A DNA stretch of 64,000 bases from an uncultured Paracoccaceae bacterium (lineage in GTDB: Bacteria > Pseudomonadota > Alphaproteobacteria > Rhodobacterales > Rhodobacteraceae). The notes beneath the pieces were generated by a model, which made no database searches, was not told the DNA's origin, and worked only from the letters and a program-made list of their open reading frames with translations. Made by a program: the position numbers and the translations under genes. Positions 52,799 to 62,519 of this stretch are shown in pieces. The stretch spans positions 1,178,001 to 1,242,000 of the forward strand of contig CANLVP010000001.1 in the NCBI GenBank assembly GCA_947494675.1, in the 5' to 3' direction. Within the stretch, counting starts at the first letter, position 1; every line of letters starts with the position of its first letter.

Positions 52799-54634
52799 TT
52801 ATTCAGCGGCGTCCTTGATATTGATAAAGCCACCCGACTGCCGGTTCCTGTAACGCGCATAAAGCCCGCCCAGCGCCAGCAATTCGGTGTGCGTCCCCTG
52901 CTCTGCGATGCGGCCTTCGTCAAGCACAACGATGCGGTCCATCTGGTTGAGCGTCGACAAACGGTGGGCAATCGCAATGACGGTCTTGCCCTGCATGACG
53001 GTATCAAGCGCGGTTTGGATGCTCGCCTCAACCTCGGAATCCAGCGCAGAGGTCGCCTCGTCCAGCACAAGGATCGGGGCGTCTTTGATGATGGCGCGAG
53101 CGATGGCGATCCGCTGGCGTTGTCCGCCCGAAAGCTTCACGCCGCGTTCGCCCAGATGCGCCTCGTATCCTTCGCGGCCCGCGAAATCGCGCAGGTCACG
53201 GATAAAGACGTCGGCCTCTGCACGGCGAGCAGCGTCAAGCACCTCATCCTCGGTCGCGTCAGGGCGACCGTAAAGGATGTTGTCACGGGCCGAGCGGTTG
53301 AACATCGCGGTTTCCTGCGTGACCATGCCGATCTGGCGGCGCAAGCTCTCCTGCGTCACGGATGAGACGTTTTGACCGTCGATTTCGATCTTGCCGCTTT
53401 CAGTGTCGTAAAGTCGCAAGAGCAGCGCGACGAGCGTCGATTTCCCCGCGCCAGAGGCCCCGACAATCCCCAGTTTCTCACCCGAGGCGACATCAAGTGT
53501 CACGCCATTCAGCCCGCCATTGCCGCCGCCATAGGTAAAAACCACATTGTCGAGCCGGATCGCGCCGTCTTTTACCTGCATGGCTTTAGCGTCGGAGGCA
53601 TCCACCAGCGAATGTGGCGGGGACAGCGTTTTGATCGCGTCTTCAAGTTCGCCCACGTTGGCATACATTCCCATCAACGTGAAACTGACCCAGCCTGTCA
53701 TCTGCGCCAGCCGCAGCCCAATCGTGCCCGCCACCGCGATATCACCGGCAGTGGCCGCACCCTGCGACCAGAAATAAAGCGTGGCACCCGTCAGGATCAG
53801 CGGCAAAGCCCCCGCCAGTGTCATCAGGCAAAACCGGAATGATGCCGCCATCCAGCCAAACCGGACTGAGACCTGGCGCATGTCGTCCAGCGCGCGCAGG
53901 GCGGCCTGGTCTTCGTATTTGGCGTGGGCGAAAAGCTTGACCGTTTTGATATTGGTGATCGTGTCGACGATCTGGCCCGTGACCATCGCGCGTTTGGCCG
54001 CGCGTGCCTTGGACCGGGCGCGGATACGCGGCATGAAGAAGCGGATCATCGCCACATAGGCCACAACCCAAATCGCCAAAAACAGGGCCGAGCGGACATC
54101 AAGTGTCAGCATCAGCAGCACGGATCCAATGAGCGAGGCGAGCGCGAAAAAGACGGTGTGGATCGTCTCAATCACAAGGTCCGTGCCCGCGCGGGCCGCC
54201 TGCCCCTGCTTTGTTGCGATGCGACCGGCGAAATCATCGTCAAAGAAGGTGACCGATTGCCCCAATGTGTGACGGTGCAAACGCGCCATAATCTGGTTCA
54301 TCAAGGCAGGTGCCACGATGACCGACTGGATAAGCCCGGACGTCCCCATGATCACCGGTCGCACCAACATAAAGAAAGCACAGACAACGAGCAAAAGCAG
54401 GATATTGTCGCCAAAGAAGGCTGTTGGATCACCGTCGAGCGCTGCGTCAATCACAAGGCCAAGGATCAGGGCAGATGCGACCTCGACCACGCCACCAAGA
54501 ATCGAAAAGACAGAGCCGACGCCGATGTATTTGAATGACCCCGAAAACGCCCAGCGCATGAACGGCAAGAGCCGGTTGGGCGGCGGTCCGTCTGCAGGGG
54601 CAAAGGAATCAATCAGTTCTGACAGTGGTTTCAT
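52799..54634 (-). CDS. ABC exporter half-transporter B
   Basis: The 611-residue half-transporter has six membrane helices (about 30-340) and a C-terminal ATPase with Walker A GASGAGKST, signature LSGGQRQRIAIARA and Walker B ILVLDEATSALDS. It overlaps the upstream half-transporter by four bases; the pair most likely forms a heterodimer of the MsbA/multidrug-exporter class. Substrate unknown. Both ATP-binding halves look intact, so there is no visible degenerate site. Confidence 0.92.
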   Translation of the reverse strand: MKPLSELIDSFAPADGPPPNRLLPFMRWAFSGSFKYIGVGSVFSILGGVVEVASALILGLVIDAALDGDPTAFFGDNILLLLVVCAFFMLVRPVIMGTSGLIQSVIVAPALMNQIMARLHRHTLGQSVTFFDDDFAGRIATKQGQAARAGTDLVIETIHTVFFALASLIGSVLLMLTLDVRSALFLAIWVVAYVAMIRFFMPRIRARSKARAAKRAMVTGQIVDTITNIKTVKLFAHAKYEDQAALRALDDMRQVSVRFGWMAASFRFCLMTLAGALPLILTGATLYFWSQGAATAGDIAVAGTIGLRLAQMTGWVSFTLMGMYANVGELEDAIKTLSPPHSLVDASDAKAMQVKDGAIRLDNVVFTYGGGNGGLNGVTLDVASGEKLGIVGASGAGKSTLVALLLRLYDTESGKIEIDGQNVSSVTQESLRRQIGMVTQETAMFNRSARDNILYGRPDATEDEVLDAARRAEADVFIRDLRDFAGREGYEAHLGERGVKLSGGQRQRIAIARAIIKDAPILVLDEATSALDSEVEASIQTALDTVMQGKTVIAIAHRLSTLNQMDRIVVLDEGRIAEQGTHTELLALGGLYARYRNRQSGGFINIKDAAE

Positions 54635-56475
54635 GATGGTGCCTTGTCGTGGCCCAGAAACCCGCCCGATTGCCGCGCCCAGAACCGCGCGTATTGCCCG
54701 TTTGCGGCCAGCAGACTGTCGTGCGTGCCGTCCTCAATTATCCGGCCCTGTTCCATCACGATGATCCGATCCATCTGCGCGATGGTAGACAGCCGGTGGG
54801 CAATCGCAATGACCGTTTTGCCATCCATCATGCTGCGCAGGGTGGTTTGGATCGCGGCCTCAACCTCGGAATCGAGCGCTGATGTCGCCTCGTCCAGGAT
54901 CAGGATCGGCGCGTCTTTCAGGATTACCCGCGCGAGCGAGATGCGCTGGCGTTGCCCGCCCGACAGTTTCACGCCCCGCTCACCCACTTTGGCGTCGTAG
55001 CCCGGGCGTCCTTCGTTGTCTTCCAGACCAAGGATGAAATCATGCGCCTCGGCCTGTTTGGCGGCGGCGATCATCTGATCTTCGGAAGCGTCCGGATTGC
55101 CGTAGAGGATGTTGTCGCGCACGGACCGGTGCAGCAAAGCGCTGTCCTGCTGGACCATGCCGATGGCGCTGCGCAGGCTGTCTTGGGTCACGCCCGCGAT
55201 GTCCTGACCGTCGATCTGGATAACGCCACGCTCAGCATCATAAAACCGCAACATCAGCTTAATCAGGGTCGATTTTCCGGCCCCCGAGGTGCCGACGAGC
55301 CCGACCTTTTGGCCTGCCTCAATCGTCAAATCAATCTGGTCCAGCCCGCCGGTTTGCTTGCCGTAGTGATGCGAGAGGGCTTTGATGTCGATCTGGCCCT
55401 TGGTGACCTCAAGCGTCTTCGCGGCCTTTTGATCGACCAGCGTGATGGGTTGGGCGATGGTTTCCATTCCTTCCGACACAACACCGAGGTTTTGGTAAAA
55501 GTTCGACACTGCCCACATGATCCAACCGCTCATCCCGTTCAGGCGCAGGGTCATCGCGGCCGCTGCCGCCACGATCCCCACGGTGGCTGCATCCGCCGAC
55601 CAAAGCCAAATGGCCCAGCCAACAACGCCCAGCACCAAAATGCCGTTGAGCAGGATCAGCGCGATATCCATGATCGAATAGAGCCGCATCTCGCGCATCA
55701 GGGTCTGGCGCACGGTTTCAATCGCCTCTTTGGCATAGGCGATTTCGCGGTCGTGATGGGCAAACATCTTGACCGCGTGGATGTTGGTGTAGCTGTCCAC
55801 TACGCGGCCCGTGACGGCGCTTCGGGCATCAGATGCGGCCTTGGACGCGGGCGCAATTTTCAGGATGACCCAGCGCAGCAGCACCAGATAGGGCACCAGC
55901 CAAAGCATCATCGGGATCAGCAAACGTGGGTCGGCGTTGTTCAGCAGGATCGCCGCACCGATCAGGTAGGCGATAGCAAAGGTGATCGCGTCAAAGACCT
56001 GAAACACCGCCTCGCCCGCAGCGCCCGGCGTCTGCATCACACGGTTGGCGATGCGCCCGGCAAAGTCGTTTTCGAACCAACCGACGGACTGCCGCAACAC
56101 CTGACGGTGTGACCGCCAGCGGACCACAGCGCCAAAGTTCGGCAGGATCGTATTGTTCAGAAGCGCCACCTGCACCGCTTGCACCAAGGGGCGCAGCGTC
56201 AGCAGAAAGAGCGCGAGCAGCGCCAGTTCCCAGCCGTGATCGGACCAGAAGGTCGCAGGCTCCGCTTCGCCCAGCGTGTCGACAAGCGCGCCCATGTAGT
56301 AGAGCAACCAAATCTCAATCCCCGCGATGATCACCGATGTCAGCGCGGTCCAGATAAAAATTTTGCGGAATGGACGTGCGTATTGGCGCAGAAACAGCGC
56401 GAGTTTCTGCGGTGGTTGGTCGGTCTCCTGATACGCCGTATAGGGATCGACGAGGCTTTCGAAATATCGAAACAC
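54631..56475 (-). CDS. ABC exporter half-transporter A
   Basis: The 614-residue half-transporter has the same layout as its downstream partner, with six helices and an ATPase domain carrying GTSGAGKST, LSGGQRQRISLARV and LILDEATSALDSE. The N-terminal phrase FRYFESLVDPY is characteristic of an ABC exporter pair widespread in Rhodobacterales. GTG at 56475 is the start, as this phrase opens the family. It heads the two-exporter operon that runs on into the TrmA-family gene. Confidence 0.92.
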   Translation of the reverse strand: MFRYFESLVDPYTAYQETDQPPQKLALFLRQYARPFRKIFIWTALTSVIIAGIEIWLLYYMGALVDTLGEAEPATFWSDHGWELALLALFLLTLRPLVQAVQVALLNNTILPNFGAVVRWRSHRQVLRQSVGWFENDFAGRIANRVMQTPGAAGEAVFQVFDAITFAIAYLIGAAILLNNADPRLLIPMMLWLVPYLVLLRWVILKIAPASKAASDARSAVTGRVVDSYTNIHAVKMFAHHDREIAYAKEAIETVRQTLMREMRLYSIMDIALILLNGILVLGVVGWAIWLWSADAATVGIVAAAAAMTLRLNGMSGWIMWAVSNFYQNLGVVSEGMETIAQPITLVDQKAAKTLEVTKGQIDIKALSHHYGKQTGGLDQIDLTIEAGQKVGLVGTSGAGKSTLIKLMLRFYDAERGVIQIDGQDIAGVTQDSLRSAIGMVQQDSALLHRSVRDNILYGNPDASEDQMIAAAKQAEAHDFILGLEDNEGRPGYDAKVGERGVKLSGGQRQRISLARVILKDAPILILDEATSALDSEVEAAIQTTLRSMMDGKTVIAIAHRLSTIAQMDRIIVMEQGRIIEDGTHDSLLAANGQYARFWARQSGGFLGHDKAPS

Positions 56476-56521
56476 GGGGTGGGCCTCTGCCTTTCAGACA
56501 CCTCATATAGCCCGGATCAGG

Positions 56522-57109
56522 TCAGAGGAAAACCAGTGCTGAGAAAACAACTAACCCGGCGGCCATGATCCGCATAAACGCCTGCCAGAGCGTCGGGTTT
56601 TTCAGCAGTTTGGACAGCAGGTGCCCGGCAAAGGTCCAAAAGATACAGACGCCTAGGTTCAGACCCGCAAAGGTGACCGAGAGCATCTGCGCCTGCACCA
56701 GTGGTGACAGGTCCGCGACATAGGCGGTGGCGGCAAGGGCGACGGCCCAGACCTTGGGGTTGACCCATTGGAACAAGACCGCTTCGATCAGGGTAAAGGG
56801 CCGGTCCGACCCTTCAACCTTGGCCGGTTTCGCGTGCCAAAGACGATAGGCCATGACCAAAATCCAAAGGGAGGCTGCGATCTTGAGCGCTAGCGTCAGG
56901 GCGGGGGCATTTTTGAGCAATGTGCCGATGCCAAGCCCAGTGACCGCCGCGATGATGCCAACGCCCAGCGCCACGCCGATGATGTGCGGCACAGTCGCGC
57001 GGAACCCGAAACGTGCGCCCGAGGCGGTCAGCAAGATCACGTTCGGCCCCGGTGAAAACAGCCCGAAGAACACGAAACCGATCAGCGCCAGCTCAGGCAA
57101 GCAGCTCAT
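56522..57109 (-). CDS. LysE/RhtB-family amino acid exporter
   Basis: The 195-residue membrane protein has five to six helices and the family signature PGPNVILLTASGARFGFRA near residue 20 and FQWVNPKVWAVALAA near 125. It probably exports amino acids or related metabolites by proton antiport; substrate unknown. It begins within the 3' end of the CCA-adding enzyme gene (17-base overlap) and is followed by the exporter pair after 46 bases. Confidence 0.92.
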   Translation of the reverse strand: MSCLPELALIGFVFFGLFSPGPNVILLTASGARFGFRATVPHIIGVALGVGIIAAVTGLGIGTLLKNAPALTLALKIAASLWILVMAYRLWHAKPAKVEGSDRPFTLIEAVLFQWVNPKVWAVALAATAYVADLSPLVQAQMLSVTFAGLNLGVCIFWTFAGHLLSKLLKNPTLWQAFMRIMAAGLVVFSALVFL

Positions 57110-58226
57110 CCTTGGTCAGGGTGAAGCCGGAGGCGATCCAGCGCGCCTCTGCTTCTTTGAGCGCCCCACCAAGGGCGGCCCCTTGCACATCGGGCATCAG
57201 ATCAGCCGCGGTCAGCGGAAAGGTCTGGGTGGCAGCATGGGTGACAGCATGGATGTCGGCGGGGTCAACCATTTGCCCAAGGCTGGCAGCCTCGATCATC
57301 AAGCGATCCAATCCAAGGTCCGCGCCATGGTGATAGGCCAAAGTCGCGGGGGGCATTTCACTTTGCAGTAATTCCAGCCGCATCGCCTGCTTTTTCGACA
57401 GGCGGAGGCGGTCTGTTTCACCGCCCAGAATGGCGAGGCGGCGGATCGGGTCGGGCGTGGCATCTTGTGCGTCTTCGACGTGGATCATCACCGGCAGAAC
57501 ATCGGGTGCGGCACCGGGCAAAACGCGCAAGAGCGCACCGCACGCCGCCATCGCAGCGACGGCAGGACCGGGGTCAGGGGCGGTGAGAAGCTTGAGCATT
57601 TCCTGACCAATCCGCTCTGCCGAAAGCGTATCGATCCCGTCGATACCAGCAGCACAGGCCGCAAGACCGTCTGCGTCAATGCCCAGCACCGGATCGCCGT
57701 AGAAGGCCGTAAACCGAAAGAACCGCAGGACGCGCAGGTAATCCTCTGCGATGCGCTGGTCGGCATCTTCGATAAATCGCACGCGACCCGCATTCAGATC
57801 AGGCAGGCCACCAAGCGGGTCGATCACGACGCCATCGGCCCCCGCATAAAGCGCGTTCATCGTGAAATCACGGCGGCGCGCGTCCTCAGCGATGTCGGTC
57901 GAAAAGGCAACAACGGCCCGTCTGCCATCGGTTTTCACATCGCGGCGGAAAGTCGTGATCTCAAACGGGATATCATCACAGATCACAGTGACGGTGCCGT
58001 GGTCGATCCCCGTTGGGACCACCTTCAGCCCCGCGCCTTTGGCCATTGCCATCACGGTGTCAGGCAGGGCATCGGTTGAGATATCCAGATCACTGACCGG
58101 AACGCCCAGCAGCGCATCGCGCACACACCCCCCGACAAAAAGCGCCTGATGACCTGCGTCATTCAGCATCGCGCAGACGGTTTGCGAGGCCGCGTCGGTC
58201 AACCAAGGCGCATCAATCCGGGTCAT
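57093..58226 (-). CDS. cca: CCA-adding tRNA nucleotidyltransferase (poly(A) polymerase family)
   Basis: The 377-residue class II nucleotidyltransferase has the active site GGCVRDALLGVPVSDLDIST, including the DLD metal-binding pair, followed by RRDFTMNALYAGADG and EDYLRVLRFFRFTA. It completes the CCA end of tRNA, though a poly(A) polymerase role cannot be excluded by sequence. It overlaps the CoA-type Nudix gene by four bases and is followed by the LysE gene. Confidence 0.9.
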   Translation of the reverse strand: MTRIDAPWLTDAASQTVCAMLNDAGHQALFVGGCVRDALLGVPVSDLDISTDALPDTVMAMAKGAGLKVVPTGIDHGTVTVICDDIPFEITTFRRDVKTDGRRAVVAFSTDIAEDARRRDFTMNALYAGADGVVIDPLGGLPDLNAGRVRFIEDADQRIAEDYLRVLRFFRFTAFYGDPVLGIDADGLAACAAGIDGIDTLSAERIGQEMLKLLTAPDPGPAVAAMAACGALLRVLPGAAPDVLPVMIHVEDAQDATPDPIRRLAILGGETDRLRLSKKQAMRLELLQSEMPPATLAYHHGADLGLDRLMIEAASLGQMVDPADIHAVTHAATQTFPLTAADLMPDVQGAALGGALKEAEARWIASGFTLTKDELLA

Positions 58227-58816
58227 GACATGCGATCCGCAAGGCTGCGCAAGATACGCGCCGTCGCACCCCAGATGTAATAGGGGCCAAAGGGCACGGT
58301 GTAGTAATACCGCGCCCTGCCCTGCCAGCGGCGCGACTGGATCAGAAAGTTGCTGGGGTCAGTCACATGGGTCAGCGGCACCTCAAAGACTTCGCTGACT
58401 TCGCCCGCTTCTGGAACGGGCGCAAAGTCACCGTCAATCAGCGCAAGTACCGGGGTCACCTGATACCGTGTGACGGTTTCATGCGTCGGCAAACTGCCCA
58501 GCACGCGGACTTGCGAGGGGTCCAGCCCAATCTCTTCCCGCGCCTCGCGCAGGGCGGCAGCAACAGCATCCGCATCTTCGGGGTCCTGCCGCCCACCGGC
58601 AAAGGCGATCTGACCAGGATGGTGTTTGAGCCGCGCCGAACGTTTGGTCAGCACAACCCGACCGGTACCAGCCCGCACACCAACAAGGACAGAGGCAGGC
58701 GTCAGCGCCCGCCCTTCGGGCAGCACAACATCAGTGTTCAGATCGTAGTCAGAAGAGGCGCGGCCCGGTGCGGACAGCGCCCCTTTCAAGCGGCGTTCAA
58801 GATCAGGACCCGTCAC
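58223..58816 (-). CDS. Nudix hydrolase, CoA pyrophosphatase-like
   Basis: The 197-residue protein has the Nudix box GGRQDPEDADAVAAALREAREEIGLDP (G-x5-D variant, REAREEIG) and, before it, LTKRSARLKHHPGQIAFAGG, the UPF0035 signature of CoA and acyl-CoA pyrophosphatases. GTG at 58816 is preferred because GAGG stands six bases upstream and the family starts there; an ATG at 58855 would overlap hslO by 53 bases. It hydrolyses CoA to 3',5'-ADP and phosphopantetheine (inference). Confidence 0.87.
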   Translation of the reverse strand: MTGPDLERRLKGALSAPGRASSDYDLNTDVVLPEGRALTPASVLVGVRAGTGRVVLTKRSARLKHHPGQIAFAGGRQDPEDADAVAAALREAREEIGLDPSQVRVLGSLPTHETVTRYQVTPVLALIDGDFAPVPEAGEVSEVFEVPLTHVTDPSNFLIQSRRWQGRARYYYTVPFGPYYIWGATARILRSLADRMS

Positions 58817-59795
58817 CTGTCGCCTCAAACCCCAGCGTTTCAGGCGCAAATTCATAATGCGCCCCGCAGAACTGGCAGTCAGCGGTCACGATGCCCGCGT
58901 CCGTGGTCATATGGGCAATGTCCTTGGCCGAATAAATCGACAGGGATTGCCGCACCTGATCCTCTGAACAGCTACAGCCAAAGGTGATCGGCTGCGCATC
59001 GTAAACGCGCGGCTGCTCTTCATGGAAAAGCCGCACGAGCAGTTCGGTCGGTTGCACAGTTGGGCCAATCAGCTCAATCTCTTCCACGGTGTCCAGCAAC
59101 GTATTGGCACGGGTCCAGTTTTCACCTTCGTCCGCGTCCAGAATATCCGAGGCGGTCAGCAAACCGTCTTCGGCGGTCGCGTCTTCCTTAGCCATTAAGG
59201 GCGAGGCCTTGGGCATATGCTGCAACATCACGCCACCGGCGCGCCAATGCTCGCCCTCACCGGGCAACATGCTGCGGCCATAGGTCAGCGAGAACCGGGT
59301 CGGGATCTGCTCTGACTGGGCAAAGTAGGTCTCTGCACAGGCAGATAGCGAGCCACCGGCGATTGGCGTGATCCCCTGATAGGGGGCCATGCCCTCACCC
59401 TGATCGATCAGAATGGCAAAGTAGCCGTCGCCGATCTGGCTGAACGGGTCTGCGTCATGATCCAGACGGTCCGCATCATAGCTGGCATAGGCCCGCATCC
59501 GCGCAGGTTTACCATCCTCTGTCGGACCATAATAATCGGTCGCAATGATCCGCGCCGCACCAGAGCCACGCACCTGCAACGACAGCTTCCAACGCAGCTT
59601 GATCGTTTGGCCGATCAATGCGGTCAGCAAGGCCATCTCGGCCACGAGCCCTTCGATGATGGGCGGGTAATCGTGCTGCTTGAGGACGTTTTCCAACACA
59701 CCATCAAGACGCGCCACGCGCCCCCGGATGTCAGAGGCATCCAGTTGGAAAGGCAGGACTGTGTCGTCCCATGCGATTTGAGAGCTGATGCTCAT
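58803..59795 (-). CDS. hslO: Redox-regulated chaperone Hsp33
   Basis: Hsp33 is activated by oxidation and protects unfolding proteins during oxidative stress. The 330-residue protein ends in the zinc-binding redox switch: FGCSCSEDQV and TADCQFCGAHYEF, giving CxC and CxxC, in the last 60 residues. N-terminal phrase VLPFQLDASDIRGRVARLD is typical. ATG at 59795 opens the conserved protein; the frame upstream is antisense to the Nudix gene. It overlaps the next gene by 14 bases. Confidence 0.95.
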   Translation of the reverse strand: MSISSQIAWDDTVLPFQLDASDIRGRVARLDGVLENVLKQHDYPPIIEGLVAEMALLTALIGQTIKLRWKLSLQVRGSGAARIIATDYYGPTEDGKPARMRAYASYDADRLDHDADPFSQIGDGYFAILIDQGEGMAPYQGITPIAGGSLSACAETYFAQSEQIPTRFSLTYGRSMLPGEGEHWRAGGVMLQHMPKASPLMAKEDATAEDGLLTASDILDADEGENWTRANTLLDTVEEIELIGPTVQPTELLVRLFHEEQPRVYDAQPITFGCSCSEDQVRQSLSIYSAKDIAHMTTDAGIVTADCQFCGAHYEFAPETLGFEATGDGS

Positions 59796-59873
59796 GGGGT
59801 TTCCTAACGTGTCGGGAATTGGCATATCGCGCCTATATAGGCAGAGCAAGGCAAGGTCCAAGGGGCAGCGGCT

Positions 59874-60314
59874 ATGATCAGACGTTATGGCAACGGCCCC
59901 CTTCCGGGGCAGAAGTACAAGGTCAGGGCCGGGGCCTACGCAGTTTTGCCGCGCGATGGGCAGGTTTTGCTGACGTGGCAGGATGATCCGCACTTTGAAT
60001 TGCAACTGCCCGGCGGCGGGATCGACCACGGCGAATGTGCCATTCAGGCGCTGCACCGCGAAGTGTTTGAGGAAACCGGCTGGCGCATTGCCCGGCCCCG
60101 GCGGCTGGGCATGTTCCGCCGTTTCACGTTTATGCCGGAGTACGACATGTGGGCCGAGAAGGTCTGCCACATCTTTACCGCCCTGCCCGTCTTGCGACTT
60201 GGTCCGCCATCAGAGCCCGGTCATACCGCAGTCTGGGTCAGCCCCGCGTTTGCGGTGGAAAACGTCTATAACGAAGGCGATGCCGATTTCGTCGCGCGGC
60301 ATTTACTGGGGTAG
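59874..60314 (+). CDS. Nudix hydrolase
   Basis: The 146-residue protein has a complete Nudix box GGGIDHGECAIQALHREVFEETGW (about residues 46-69). Substrate cannot be inferred; the N-terminal VRAGAYAVLPRDGQVLLTWQ is typical of small Nudix enzymes acting on nucleotide derivatives. The 78-bp gap to hslO is divergent. The 3' end overlaps the convergent membrane protein gene by 12 bases. Confidence 0.9.
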   Translation: MIRRYGNGPLPGQKYKVRAGAYAVLPRDGQVLLTWQDDPHFELQLPGGGIDHGECAIQALHREVFEETGWRIARPRRLGMFRRFTFMPEYDMWAEKVCHIFTALPVLRLGPPSEPGHTAVWVSPAFAVENVYNEGDADFVARHLLG

Positions 60315-61076
60315 GTCGCGGCCTTCTACGAGGTGACCGTAGAGGGTGGTGAGGATGCTGATGCCGACCATCAGGGAAAGCAATTGAACCGCAAGTCCGA
60401 CGACGATCCCCAAAATACTCTCGCTTCCGAAAAGAGACGTCGCAACAAGCCCGACGACAGCATTAAAGACGGCGATGAGAACAGCAACGCCGACAATATT
60501 CCAACCGATTGACATGGTATGCTGTCGGCTTTCTTTGAAAGTCATCGGAGTTTCCAATGCCGACGCGGGAAGAACAAGCGCATACATAAAGAAGACAGAA
60601 CCGAACGCCGCGCCAAACACCATTTCAAAAACAGCGTCTTCCATCCCATAGTCTGTTGCGCCGGCACCGATTGCACCGTCCGCGCCCATAAGTGGAAAAC
60701 CCACAAGACCCATCACGAACAGGATTGGGATGCAAAGCAAGAAAACCCATAAGGTCAACAGGATCGATTTTCCGATATACGGAAATGCACGGTCGCTCGT
60801 AGGTCCGTTGAAACGTGGTTCCTCTTCGAGCAAAATATAGCGATGCCAACCGCAGGCGACAAATCCAAGCACGAAGACGAATACCAGTCCGGCAGCTGCA
60901 ATCAGAATAAAGGCCATTAGCCCACTGCCTGATTGCCCGGCGAAATATGCGGCAACTGTCGTCAGCAACAATGCCCCTAACAATGGAAAGGCTGACAACT
61001 TGCCGGCCAGGTTAAGATTGCCAAATATCGTTTGAAACGCATGAAGAAAAAGTCTGAGTGCCATCGTGCTCGCCAT
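60303..61076 (-). CDS. Multi-pass membrane protein of unknown function
   Basis: The 257-residue protein has about six hydrophobic segments and a conserved-looking cytoplasmic phrase [18 protein letters not shown] between helices 2 and 3. I recognise similar proteins as unnamed Rhodobacterales membrane proteins; no function can be given. Start is uncertain: ATG at 61076, or 61064, or an ATG at 61097; none has a strong ribosome binding site. Codon use and base composition are slightly more AT-rich than the neighbours. It diverges from argG. Confidence 0.6.
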   Translation of the reverse strand: MASTMALRLFLHAFQTIFGNLNLAGKLSAFPLLGALLLTTVAAYFAGQSGSGLMAFILIAAAGLVFVFVLGFVACGWHRYILLEEEPRFNGPTSDRAFPYIGKSILLTLWVFLLCIPILFVMGLVGFPLMGADGAIGAGATDYGMEDAVFEMVFGAAFGSVFFMYALVLPASALETPMTFKESRQHTMSIGWNIVGVAVLIAVFNAVVGLVATSLFGSESILGIVVGLAVQLLSLMVGISILTTLYGHLVEGRDLPQ

Positions 61077-61189
61077 TGTTTTTTTTCTTGGTGGCATGCC
61101 CGAACTTTGGCGTCAACGCAGCAAACCTTGCCCTTGTTTCGCAAACCCGGTATCGCGCCTCGCGACAGAATTGCGAAAGGCCCTGCCCC

Positions 61190-62407
61190 ATGTCCGCTCC
61201 GAAAAAAGTCGTGCTTGCCTATTCTGGTGGCCTCGATACCTCGATCATCCTCAAGTGGTTGCAGACTGAGTATAACTGCGAAGTCGTGACCTTTACCGCT
61301 GACCTTGGTCAGGGCGAAGAGCTTGAGCCGGCCCGTAAGAAGGCCGAGATGATGGGCGCGTCGAAGATCTATGTCGAAGATATTCGCGAAGAATTCGTGC
61401 GCGATTTTGTCTTTCCGATGTTCCGCGCCAATGCGCTGTATGAGGGGCTGTATCTGCTGGGCACATCCATCGCGCGGCCTTTGATTTCCAAGCGCTTGGT
61501 TGAGATTGCCGCCGCCGAAGGGGCCGATGCGGTGTCCCACGGCGCGACCGGCAAGGGCAACGATCAGGTGCGGTTTGAGCTTGCCGCATATGCACTTAAC
61601 CCCGACATCAAGGTGATCGCCCCGTGGCGCGAATGGGATTTGTCGAGCCGGACCAAGCTGTTAGAGTTTGCCGAAGCGCATCAGATCCCCGTAGCAAAGG
61701 ACAAGCGCGGCGAGGCCCCGTTCAGCGTGGATGCCAACCTGCTGCACACCTCGTCCGAAGGCAAAGTGCTGGAAGACCCGGCCGATGAAGCGCCCGAATA
61801 CGTCTATCAGCGCACCGTCAATCCAGAGGATGCGCCCGACACGCCGCAGATAGTTGAGATCGGGTTTGAGCGCGGTGATGCCGTGTCTATCGATGGCGAG
61901 CGGATGTCGCCTGCGACGATCCTGACCAAGCTGAACGAGTTGGGCGGCGCCCATGGCGTTGGCCGTCTTGATCTGGTTGAAAACCGCTTTGTTGGTATGA
62001 AATCCCGCGGGATTTATGAGACGCCCGGTGGCACGGTGCTGCTTGAGGCGCATCGCGGAATTGAGCAGATCACCCTCGATTCCGGTGCGGGCCATCTGAA
62101 AGATTCGATCATGCCGCGTTATGCTGAGCTGATTTACAACGGCTTCTGGTTTTCGCCAGAGCGAGAAATGTTGCAGGCGCTGATCGACAAGAGCCAGGAA
62201 CATGTCACCGGCACGGTGCGGGTGAAGCTTTATAAAGGGTCCGTGCGGACTGTGGCACGATGGTCAGATCACAGCCTGTATTCCGAGGCGCATGTGACGT
62301 TTGAAGATGATGCAGGGGCCTACGATCAGTCCGATGCGCAGGGCTTTATCCAGTTGAACGCGCTGCGTCTGAAACTGCTCGCCGCGCGCGATCGTCGTTT
62401 GAAATAA
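61190..62407 (+). CDS. argG: Argininosuccinate synthase
   Basis: ArgG condenses citrulline and aspartate to argininosuccinate, the penultimate step of arginine synthesis. The 405 residues have the ATP pyrophosphatase loop [18 protein letters not shown] near the N-terminus, [12 protein letters not shown] and the C-terminal [22 protein letters not shown] at 61190 opens [14 protein letters not shown]; the upstream extension is in the divergent gene. It is followed by a hairpin and convergent with the sulfotransferase-like gene. Confidence 0.97.
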   Translation: MSAPKKVVLAYSGGLDTSIILKWLQTEYNCEVVTFTADLGQGEELEPARKKAEMMGASKIYVEDIREEFVRDFVFPMFRANALYEGLYLLGTSIARPLISKRLVEIAAAEGADAVSHGATGKGNDQVRFELAAYALNPDIKVIAPWREWDLSSRTKLLEFAEAHQIPVAKDKRGEAPFSVDANLLHTSSEGKVLEDPADEAPEYVYQRTVNPEDAPDTPQIVEIGFERGDAVSIDGERMSPATILTKLNELGGAHGVGRLDLVENRFVGMKSRGIYETPGGTVLLEAHRGIEQITLDSGAGHLKDSIMPRYAELIYNGFWFSPEREMLQALIDKSQEHVTGTVRVKLYKGSVRTVARWSDHSLYSEAHVTFEDDAGAYDQSDAQGFIQLNALRLKLLAARDRRLK

Positions 62408-62409
62408 GT

Positions 62410-62436
62410 GATCCCCGGGGCGTAGGCCCCGGGATC
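62410..62436. terminator. GC hairpin between convergent argG and the sulfotransferase-like gene
   Basis: GATCCCCGGGGC and GCCCCGGGATC pair around GTAG with a single bulged C. It lies just beyond the argG stop at 62407. Without a long T-run on the plus strand it is a weak intrinsic-terminator candidate; on the minus strand a T-rich tract follows. Confidence 0.45.
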
Positions 62437-62519
62437 CAACAAAATACCGCTTACAAACCAAGCCTTCCTACGTGCTTGGGACAGTCACGGTTGTAGCGGG
62501 AAATAGTTTCAGAAGTTCT

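Noticed and set aside
58816-58855. ATG start at 58855 for the CoA-type Nudix gene
   Set aside because: It would overlap hslO by 53 bases; GTG at 58816 has GAGG at six bases and starts where the family starts. Kept as an alternative only.
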